Positions 55,155-64,000 of a stretch of DNA of 64,000 nt are shown in pieces; positions within the stretch are counted from its first letter, which is position 1; each line of letters opens with the position of its first letter. The DNA is from Lytechinus variegatus (taxonomy: Eukaryota; Echinodermata; Echinoidea; Temnopleuroida; Toxopneustidae): NCBI RefSeq assembly GCF_018143015.1, contig NC_054751.1, positions 29,279,783 through 29,343,782 on the forward strand, written 5' to 3'. The translations under genes were made by a program, and so were the position numbers. The notes under the pieces are model-generated. The model made no database searches, was not told where the DNA came from, and was given only the letters and a program-made list of their open reading frames with translations.

Positions 55155-55498
55155 TTACAATGAGGGTAAGATAGCACTACAGCGCACGGCAACGTATCCC
55201 ACTCCTGCCACCGTTTCGCAAATGATTTCAGGAAGCGGATAACTTCCGGTTTGACTGAGGACACCGTGCGTATAGAATATCAGGCAAATACACATGGACA
55301 TATCAGCTAATGCGAGATTGACCACCATGTTGGTGATTGTTTGAGGCTTTTTGATTATGATTACAGAAGCGATGATGACCAAACCATTACCAAACAAATG
55401 ACAGCAAGACGAAAACTGATGCAACAATGGCTCGATGGTAGAATGGTATGACGGCGTATCTATCGGGGGTTTTTGGTGTCGTTCCATATTCATTTAAA
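55155..55498 (-). pseudogene. Truncated, frameshifted GPCR (array copy 5)
   Basis: Paralog of the four intact genes covering only the N-terminus to early TM3. FYHRAIVASVFVLLS (TM1 start) is in one frame, and LFGNGLVII, NLALADMSMC, GVLSQTGSYPLPE, CETVAGVG and RCSAI are in another, so a frameshift splits TM1. Similarity to the paralogs stops at about 55165, next to the right end of the U4 block (about 55140), so the copy was probably cut by the duplication breakpoint. More divergent than genes 1-4. Cannot encode a seven-pass receptor. Confidence 0.85.
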
Positions 55499-55499
55499 G

Positions 55500-57132
55500 A
55501 TATCTAAATCGAATTAAATTAAACTTAAATTTACTCTAATCGGGTTGTGATGTGGTATTTTCAAAACGTGTCTGTTTGTTTTTCAGATAACAATCCAAGT
55601 CATCAAAATTTGACAGCGCAAGAGATGTATCCTGACAAATTAGGTTTAGTTAGCAATTAAGGTTTTGTTTATCAAATTAATTTTATAAAATAAGGAAGCT
55701 AACAGTTATATAGATATTCATGAAAAATATTTGCGTATTTAGTTGCTCTTATACATGATTCGAAACTTGACTTATTTAAGAAATAACTTTTAAAAAGGGG
55801 TTTCATGAAGAAAATAAAGCATTTCAGTATCCTATTCTACATGTGTAATAACCTACTTGTTAATCAAGTTAAAATGTTTATCGCTTAAGATTTTTGTATT
55901 TGTATTTTCTTATGTCCGCTATATATAGTTAATGAACTGATATAGTTGAACATGAATTGCCTCGAAATCTTAACGACCCACGGTTTTCTAATCCATAACC
56001 AAACAAGAAGACGAATCCACTGTACCACGTGGATGGAAACAATAGAAGTAATGCGTGAGATGATGATTCGAGCGGAAAACCACATTTGGAAAAAAAAAAT
56101 CAGCGGAGCGCATTGGCTCTCCTCACAGAATGCCAGCCAGGTGACATTTCATTTCATTAAGGTTATTGTTCAGATGCTGCAAGCTCTCCTTGAACATAAT
56201 ATTGAAAAAAAAATCACGTATGAAATGTTTGTTTGACGTATCAGCTTTTGTCTGTTCCGCCTGTATAAATGTAGCATATGAATGTGACATCAAGTTATTT
56301 ATTGGGGTATAGAAACATACGATCAAGATCTCTCCTTTTGACACTCTCATGTCTTCCTCTTTGTTTCTCTTTTCCCATTTTCCTCATCTGTTTAAAAAGA
56401 TATTGATATATGAACGCTTGAAATTGTTTTTCTCCAGAAGACGACAAGAACATTATTTAACTGTTGAAACAAGAAGTTACGAAATTATTTCCATCATTAT
56501 TATTTGTTTGTGTAAGTAGGCTAAGAACATCATGCAATATTGCCTGATATAAAAGTATGACTTTCTAGCTATTCTCTATTCTCTCTTATTCTCTCGCCAT
56601 AATGGTTTATTTTGCTCCCTTCTCACGAAATATGAATATGTTTAAGGCCATTTGCGCTGTGTGTATGTTTGTGCTATTTCCCTGGTGTCGTGTCATTGTA
56701 ACATGACCTGTGGACTCAACGAATGAATATGATATTACGGTTGATGTGATTCACATAGAACACACCAGAGTTATTCAAAGATTCAACATGCCTTCACCAT
56801 GGAGTTGAATGAACAAATTACAGTACCTGCTATTCCGGGGTAAGGATACGATATGGATACAAACAGGAAGAAACTTAACGAAAAATCAAGACTGCGGCAT
56901 AGTCTGATGTGAGAGGGGCTTGTTGTGGTAACTTTTTCAATTACGCAACTACCATGGTAACAAGGCTCTGTAGCCATTAAAATCAATGTTTTGGGTAGCT
57001 CAAAATTTCAACGTTACCATAGTCTCGTTTATATGAAACAGGCTCCAGCTAGGATTGTAAGTGTTCATCCACAGTAAACAAATATGACGTATGGGAATGC
57101 CAAAATAACCTGATATCCACGAATTCAATAAT
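55500..57132. other. Intergenic / upstream of the SRCR gene
   Basis: AT-rich; no exon, TIR or RT signal found. The SRCR promoter and 5' UTR should lie in its right part. Confidence 0.4.
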
Positions 57133-57205
57133 ATGGCGATCCTGACTCTCGGATGTCTGATCTTGGCCGTGTTTTCTTTCATCAGAGGACATGAAGGGAT
57201 AATTG
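57133..57205 (+). CDS. SRCR gene exon 1 (signal peptide)
   Basis: ATG at 57133 starts MAILTLGCLILAVFSFIRG, a typical short secretory signal, then HEGII and a donor ATTG|GTGAGT in phase 1. The SRCR exon at 63556 has a phase-1 acceptor and begins ATGTTCGG, so the joined sequence is HEGII-D-VRLVNGT, a natural lead-in to an SRCR domain. The two exons are about 6.35 kb apart with no other exon seen. Linkage is inferred from phase and sense, not from a transcript. Confidence 0.72.
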
Positions 57206-57299
57206 GTGAGTATTTTTTGCTAAGTTTATTGGGTCATTGGGTTTATTGAGTGTGAAAACTTAATGAAACGCTTTCTAGGGAGTTGAGAAATTGCATTTT

Positions 57300-57640
57300 A
57301 TGCGCGTTTAGAATTGGATGACCGTGGTGATAATCCCGGTAAGAATATACCTGTAAAGAGAGAGAGAGGGGGGGGGGGGGGAGACGTCGTCGTTCCCATA
57401 CTGGAGTACACAATGAATTGGCTCATTACGTAGGATATTGTCCTGTGTTATGGGATGCTTCTTGTTTCTACCATTATACACAAACATCATCCTAAGTACA
57501 CGAACAGCAGGAGGAGAATCAATCTTCAAATAAACGTAATGAGGACTTAATATTTACTGTGATTTCATTGATGTAAAGCAGGAAAGGCATTGGGCCGATG
57601 ACCGAACCTTGCGGGCCTGCTCCTAAACTAACACACATCC
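57300..57640 (-). mobile_element. LINE RT remnant (GPQGSVIGP motif)
   Basis: On the minus strand one frame reads GAGPQGSVIGPMPFLLYINE followed by LRLFED, the RT block B/C signature of non-LTR retrotransposons (GVPQGSVLGPLLFLLYIND..LFADD). The rest is broken. In the SRCR intron. Confidence 0.75.
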
Positions 57641-58624
57641 GCACTGAACAAACACTAATTTGGACACCATTTGCTTACAGTGACATGGTCCATTTGGGAA
57701 TGTCTTCTCCGATTCTGTAATGTTCGAGTTTGGATTTAAGGTGTTGATAAAGGTGTTGGTAGTGTTTTATATATAAGCAGAATTGTAAGAGCGATTACAT
57801 TCATTTATTTAGTCATTTCCTCTTTATTCATCGCATATAATGATATAAGCATATTCAAAAATGCCTAAGCAAAGCAAAGTTTGGCATGCATATTTAATGA
57901 GAAGGAGTATAATCGTTATTTCTGGAATGTCCCAAGATAGACAATAGATCCCGCCTGCAGTGAAAAAGACAATAGGATTAGCTATGTTGTTAACAATGTT
58001 AATTTCACTGAGGTCATCAAGAGTCTTCCAGAAGGTCTATTCTAGAAAGAAGGATAGTGTTCTTTGTAAAGACAATACTAGAAGCTTCCAGAATAGTGAA
58101 TATGTATGTATATAAGCTGACGGTTTCTTCAAGGACATCACCACATCAGATCAGAACTCAGATTTTATGTCAGAGCATTGTTTATTTCCAAATGGAATAC
58201 AACATTCATCTTCGGTGGAATTATTTGCACACCTTAAATGATCTGTTTGCAGTTATTTTGAAAGAGGAATTCTCAGTTATCGAGATCATCAACCTGTTCT
58301 AATGAGCGCTTTTCAACCCACGGATTGCTGAAGTTGACTGTTAACCATCATCATCATCGTCTTCACATACAATTCAACTCGTTACAGCATTACAGTGACT
58401 CTTATTAAATTAATCGTGTTTCAACATCAATGTCATCATCGCCAGCTTTGTGGACATTAAATTAAGAAACCTTTGTCAGCCAACATGGATACCATCATTT
58501 GGATTATAATCAAAACTGACACTTCAAGAGATGTAAGATCATTGTTTGTTTTTGTTGTATATCTGTAATAAAGAAAAGGAAATCAAATTTAAAACTAAAA
58601 TTTCAGTGTTATTTGTTGACGTAT

Positions 58625-58700
58625 CGTAACAGTAAGCGATCAAACGCTTTCTGGAAGTCAAGGAAGATGACGTCAGTTTGTGGGCGTTACATTGAAGAGA
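58625..58700 (-). mobile_element. LINE RT remnant (VIFLDFQKAFD motif)
   Basis: Minus-strand frame TDVIFLDFQKAFDRLLL matches the RT motif that normally lies about 60 residues before GVPQGS. It is the same strand and order as 57300-57640 but about 1 kb away, so other DNA has been inserted between, or they are two copies. Confidence 0.7.
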
Positions 58701-60045
58701 TGATGATCAACTCATCGGTAGCTATTTCAAATTGTGCCGTTGCGTAACCATTTGGTCCATGGTTACACCAACAGACCAATGAACTTCCTTTCTTATTGGT
58801 CACACTGTTGGTATCATATTTGGTGAAGTTTCAAGCTTTAATTTGTATAATCTAATATGGGTCCCAAACAAAAAGATTAGCGATTGATCGTACGCTTGAT
58901 TTTCACGATTGAATATGCATTGTGATCAATGCTTGGAGGAATATACGAAAAATCGTAAAATAGCTTTAAAAACCGAAGATACTGAAGCTTTTCGACATGC
59001 ACTCATCCGAGTAAAATCGCATGAATGACTTAAACTCTAGAGCAAAACAATATGCAGTATGTCCCACAAAAATCGAAACCGAGATTTATCGATGATTGAT
59101 CATAACGTAATCACATATACAATAGACAAATGACCTATCATTGTAAAGCTTAGAATCTCCTCTTTCATTTAAAATCATTTACATTATTTCTCATTCACGC
59201 ATAATTGAGCAAAAATAATTTGAATAGGGAATACAAAAAAGTCACTTGGCGGGCTATCTAGTTTAAAAAAGAAAACCAGATTAAAAAAAGGTTCAATATC
59301 TGCTCTTAATTTGATACCTCAATAACAGAAAATTGTTGAAAGATAAAAAAAGTACTGGTTATTTTAAATAAGTCTTGAATTTTCACAATTTCATAAAATA
59401 AAGAGGTTTTACAGGCTAGCGTCTAGACTCACTCGACACTCCGTTTTGTTGACGATCAGCCATGCATTAAAGTCTTCTGTGGGGAAACCGGTGAAAACAC
59501 GTTTATTTCATAAAATTATGAAAATACAAGCATTCGAGGGAAACTTTTTACTTCTTGGCCATTTTCTGTGATTAAATTATCAAATGAACGAGCAGATATT
59601 GATCCTTTTAGGCATGTGATTTTCCTTTTGAAAATCAGATAGCCCCCGCCAAAGGAGTTTTTAGTATCCTTTCTTCAAATTGTTTAGCTCACTCATGCGT
59701 AAACGAGGAATAATCTAAGTAATTTCAGATGAAAGAGGAGATTCTCAACTTTACGATGGTAGGTCATTTTTCTATTGTCTTTGTGATTAAGATATGATAA
59801 ATCTTGAATAAATCTCTGGTACCAGCCGTATATTGAAGCAAGCGACTGAAATAACGCAAGGGTTCTTACGAACTCCTTCAGGCGGCACAAGCCTAACTTG
59901 TTTACTTGACAGCCAATCACGGCTCGCCATTTAGCGTCAATTGTCTAGTTTCGGTTCTGTTATATATTGTTTTAGTCCAGAATAGGCCCCACAGAAAATT
60001 GAACAAACCTAGTTTTTTATATATACAATATTTTTTTATGGTGTC
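58701..60045. other. SRCR intron, nothing recognised
   Basis: AT-rich; no exon or TIR signal. Confidence 0.4.
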
Positions 60046-62605
60046 TTGTCAATTTCGAGGGTGCGGAGTACGAATCTGGATGATGCCGCTCGTGTAACCT
60101 TGAGCATTTTCCGCGAATTGGCAAAATCTAATATGGCCGCAAAAATAAACAAATTACCCATGAAAATCATAAAATTGTCCGCAAATTGGCTGCGAAATGC
60201 ATGAAATTGTGTGGCAGGAGTGAAATACAATCTTAAAAAATAATTTTTGACAAAATATTGATTTTCCTGATATTCAAAATGGCCGCCATAGGCCATTGTA
60301 CACTTTTATGTACAATATGAATAGGGGAAACTAATTTTCACAAAATGAGCACTAAACGGTAAAAAACGCGATGTATGAACGAATTAATATATGCAAATCA
60401 TCATTACTAACGAGATATATCATTTATTATGTCATATATGGGAAAATTGTTGTATTTTTATAACTACACTAGCTTCCACTGGCCCAAAGAGTATTACGTA
60501 CAATGACAATGGCCGGGGCCCAAAAATGACAAGATTGAGTACTAAAATGCATATTATTAAGATAAACGAGTGGAATACTGGAAAAGTGGAATAACACAAT
60601 TGTTAATATGCCATTTATGTAATAAATCCTGCAATTTGAATTCAAAATGGTCGCCATAGTTCCTATATTCATCATGTACAATGCGAATGGATAAACTAAT
60701 TCTCACATGAGTAAGAAACGTGAAATGCATGTAATTGTGATTTTCGAGTAAAATATTGTCTGACAACATGTTTTATAGCAAGACACATCATTTTTTTTTC
60801 GTCATGCAACTGTATTACGAAATTCAAAATGGCCCCTATAGGCCCCAACAGTATTATCTACAACGTGAATTGGGACATATAATTTTGTAAGAATTTGCTT
60901 GACTATGACATCCATATAAACCTGTTGTATGAGTAAAACGTTATTCGAAAACATTTTTAATTATCTCATTTCTTCTTTAATATAGATGATAAATACTGTA
61001 TTTAGACATTCAAAATAACCTCTACAAGCCCTAAATAAATTATTTAACGTGCGAACAGGGATACTAATTTTCACAAGAGTGAGAATCACAAAATGCATAT
61101 AACTGTAATGTATGAGTAAAGATATTGTCTTAAACATACATCACATATTGGTCGTGGACATGGTGTAGTACGTAATAAATGCTTTACTTTGAAATCCAAA
61201 ATGACTGCCATAGGTCTTAAAAGTATCGTGTACATTGTAACATGGGACATGTAATTTTGGCAGAATTTGGCTTTGCTTGAAAGTTGTCTCTAAATATTGC
61301 ATATAATTGTGAATTGTGATGTAAGGGTGAACTATTAGAGATATAACATGATGCTGTGTAATTAAGGTGATGAATTGAAAATGGCCACCATAGGCACTTA
61401 TCGTATAATATACAATTTGGGTGGAGACAAAATGTTCACAAATAGGGCATATGGCAGCCATTTTGAATGTTGAAATACAGTATTTATCACCTAAATTACA
61501 TAAGATATGATATATTTTGTTATAAATCACGTTTTCAGACAATATTCCACTCATACATCACCATTTGGCCAAGCAAAGCCAAATTTTGTTGAAATGATTC
61601 GTTCCCATTCATATTGTGCACAATACCGTATAAGGGCCTGTAGCGGACATTTTGAATTCGAAATAACGGTATTTATCACCTAACTGGCAAAATAAATGAT
61701 GTACATGTATCTTAATAGAAATTATGCTTTCCGACATTACTTTACTCATAGATCACTATTACATGCATTTATGGTGCTCACTCCTGTGAATATTGGTTTC
61801 CCTCTTTGCATTATACACAATACATGGCGGCCATTTTGAAAGTCAAAATACAGTATTTAACACAAACTGGAAACCTGAATGATATATTTCGTTAGAATAT
61901 ACGTTTTTAGACAGTATCCAATTAATTTATCACATATGCATTTTAGTGCTCTCTCTTGTGATTTCTTTTCCCACATATCTCATTGTGCATAATACATTTA
62001 GGGTCTTTGGCATCCATTTTGAAAATCAAAATACAACATTCATCACATACATGGCATATCAATAATGTATTTCGTTAACAATTATGCTATTAGTCAGTAT
62101 TCCACTCGTTTAATCTTCATAATATCAAGCATTTTAGTGATCACTCTTGTGATTTTTTTTGGCCCCCATTGCCATTGTACGCAACACTGTTTGGGCCTGT
62201 GCCGGTTACTTTAGGTATCAAAATACAGCAATGTTCCCTATTATGACATAATAAATTATATATCTCGTTAGTAATGATGATTTGCATACTTTACTTCGTT
62301 CACACATCGCGATTTTTTTGCAGTTTAGTGCTCATATTTGTGAAAATAAGTTTTCCCTATTCATATTGTACATAATAGAGTATACAATGGCCTATGGCGG
62401 CCATTTTGAATATCAGGAAAATAAATATTATGTCAAAAGTTATTTTTTCAGAGAGTATTTCACTCCTGCCACACAATTTTATGCATTTCATAGCCAATGT
62501 GCGGACAATTTTATGATTTTCATGGGTAATTTGCATATTTTGGAGGCCATATTGGATTTTGCCAATTTGCGAAAAATGCTCCATATGATGACGAAAACCT
62601 CCATT
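60046..62605. repeat. Large palindrome of about 180-bp ATGGCCGCC units (foldback-like element)
   Basis: The left arm (60046-61440) and right arm (about 61450-62605) are imperfect inverse copies: GAGCATTTTCCGCGAATTGG..TGTGGCAGGAGTGAAATAC on the left reappears inverted at 62590-62470. Within arms, AAAATGGCCGCC-like cores occur at about 60134, 60278, 60645, 60828, 61008, 61196 and 61376, and inverted at 61452, 61640, 61823, 62010, 62198, 62398 and 62545, mostly 177-190 bp apart. No coding capacity. Resembles foldback elements with internally repetitive arms (as described for sea-urchin TU elements) in architecture; membership is not shown. Lies in the SRCR intron. Confidence 0.88.
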
Positions 62606-62609
62606 TGAG

Positions 62610-63555
62610 AACACTATACCCCTGTTTCCCTCTTCATCATTTCTCTTCTCCAAGTACGACAAACCCTCACTGGCCCAAGCAAGTAATTTAAGTATCAAAA
62701 CACCTCGGTCAGAAGAGAACACAACAGCCCGGCATATACAGTCACAGCAAGTAACCACACACGATGGATGGCAATGTGTGTAGTTCTGGTGGCATCCCTG
62801 CAAACCATGTCGTAATTTTTATTCCCTTACTTTCCTTATTTCTAGGTCGATTTTCTTCGTTCAAAATTGAAAATGGACTGACATTGGATTTCTGAATACA
62901 ATATGCCTTTGAAAACGTGATTAAGTATCGAATAATTTCATTCCGAAGGTCCTACGACAGGCAGAGAAGTCTTACGTAATAGCACAGCTGTTGTTTATCA
63001 TTTCGTCCTTGGCTCAACGCTCATATACTGGCTTGTGGAGGTGAAATTGAGACAGCAGTTATTACCTGGCCAAGCAAGGTTGATCAGCGCTTGGAAATGA
63101 TTTTTTAAATTTCCAAACGTATAAGGGGGTATAAAACCGCAGTTTGCGATCTGAACTGCGGTCTTTCTCCAAACGTGGGTTTGACGTAAAGCGGTTACGC
63201 GAGTGGCATCATTTAGATTTGTCATCAGCACCTTCGAATTGACAAGAAACCATTAAAAAAATATATATATATGAAAAACAAGGTTATGTCTCTTCTATCC
63301 TGGACTATTTTGCTCTTGCGTTTTAGTCATTCATGCGATTTTACTCCGATAATTGCATTTCGAAAAGCTTCAGAATGTCCGTTTTTAAAGCTATTTTAAG
63401 ATTTTGCTGTTTTAACACTTCTTAAAATACGGAAAATGTTGGAAACTTTAAGCTTTCAATACTGACATATGACTAATTTACCAACATGAAATTACAATGA
63501 CTTATTTCCCATTTGCAGAAATGATATAAATTTAACATTTGTCTTTCTGCCATAG
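62610..63555. other. SRCR intron, 3' part
   Basis: No further repeat or exon seen. A minus-strand open frame at 62357-62803 spans the palindrome end and lacks any domain. Confidence 0.45.
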
Positions 63556-63774
63556 ATGTTCGGCTAGTGAACGGTACCAAGCCAAATGAAGGGACAATTT
63601 TGTACACAGAAGACTGTCAAACATGGAATACATCATGTGGACAATATCACTCAAATAGACATGAAGGCGATGCGACCTGCAGACATCTTGGTTTTCCAGC
63701 TGCTAATCGGGTGATTCGTAACTCACCGTTTGGAGATTATGGCCCACCTACTTCTCAAATCATGTGCAGTGGAG
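63556..63774 (+). CDS. SRCR-domain exon (first half of an SRCR domain)
   Basis: Acceptor CTGCCATAG, donor GGAG|GTAAAT, phase 1 at both ends, 219 bp. Encodes VRLVNGTKPNEGTILY, CQTWNTSCGQYH, DATCRHLGFPAANRV, FGDYGPPTSQIMCSGG: the VRLVxG start, CRxLGF centre and MCSG point are scavenger receptor cysteine-rich hallmarks. Four cysteines are visible. The rest of the domain must be in a later exon beyond the window, an arrangement typical of group A SRCR domains; group B domains sit in one exon. Such proteins are secreted or membrane receptors, greatly expanded in sea-urchin immune cells. Whether this one is secreted or membrane-bound cannot be seen. Confidence 0.88.
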
Positions 63775-64000
63775 GTAAATGATGACATTGTTGAAATTGT
63801 TTATGTTACCACTTCTATAAATGCGTGTTACAATTTGAGCAACATGAAACTCATTTTTAATCCATCCTTCAAGAATGATCATTTCATATGAGAGGCCTAA
63901 TTTATATAAAAGTTGGAATAGCAAAGTGTGCATTTAAGGAAAGCTGTAGAAAACAGTACTAGCCACATCAGACAAACTATATTATTATTATTTTGAAACC
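63775..64000. other. Intron after SRCR exon, nothing recognised
   Basis: Starts GTAAATGATG and runs to the window end without another exon. Confidence 0.5.

Noticed and set aside
61141-62803. 137-aa and 148-aa minus-strand frames in and at the edge of the palindrome
   Set aside because: They follow the repeat units, are not kept in other units, and one crosses the element edge; no domain.
1-64000. LTR retroelements, proviruses, Polintons, CRISPR arrays
   Set aside because: No LTR pair, gag/pol/env-type frame, capsid gene or spaced direct-repeat array was seen. The RT signatures present are of non-LTR type.

Overview
This 64 kb window is eukaryotic. It has spliced genes with GT-AG introns, tRNA-derived SINEs, fragments of non-LTR (LINE) reverse transcriptase, many short terminal-inverted-repeat (TIR) transposons and microsatellites. 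Three things suggest an echinoderm, most likely a sea urchin: the repeat families (AAGTCCACCCC-type elements flanked by TTAA, CAGTGGCGTA-ended elements carrying GCGAGCGCGAAGCGCGAGC units), a tandem array of intronless rhodopsin-type receptors, and an SRCR gene. This assignment rests on family knowledge and was not searched. I see no provirus, LTR element, Polinton or CRISPR array.

Layout. (1) 1-7.8 kb: microsatellites, small TIR elements and a possible small minus-strand gene (candidate exons 5688-5778, 3655-3784, 2910-3014) that I do not recognise. (2) 7.9-16.6 kb: a complete six-exon plus-strand gene for a FAHD2-type fumarylacetoacetate-hydrolase-fold protein (327 aa). Its third intron ends in ten tandem copies of its own 3' splice-site region. 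(3) 16.6-27.7 kb: repeat-rich intergenic DNA with TTAA-flanked elements, a hAT-like element with an 8-bp target duplication, a TA-flanked mariner-like element with long TIRs, and two other TIR elements. (4) 27.7-55.5 kb: four duplicated blocks, each holding one intact 337-aa minus-strand class A GPCR gene, and a fifth truncated, frameshifted copy at the right edge. Blocks 1 and 2 share one upstream region and blocks 3 and 4 another; similarity switches at the start codon. Several insertions are present in one block and absent from its sister, which dates them after the duplication. (5) 57.1-64 kb: the 5' end of an SRCR-domain gene on the plus strand, with a signal-peptide exon and the first SRCR exon, both phase 1, about 6.35 kb apart. 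The intron between them holds LINE remnants and a palindrome of about 2.5 kb built from degenerate units of about 180 bp that carry an ATGGCCGCC-like core.

The three recognisable gene groups (mitochondrial or metabolic FAHD2, chemosensory-like GPCR cluster, secreted or membrane SRCR protein) are neighbours without obvious functional linkage. The most unusual structures are the splice-acceptor minisatellite in FAHD2, the palindromic 180-bp array with its one-armed relative at 35.1-36.1 kb, and the mosaic (gene-converted) GPCR array.
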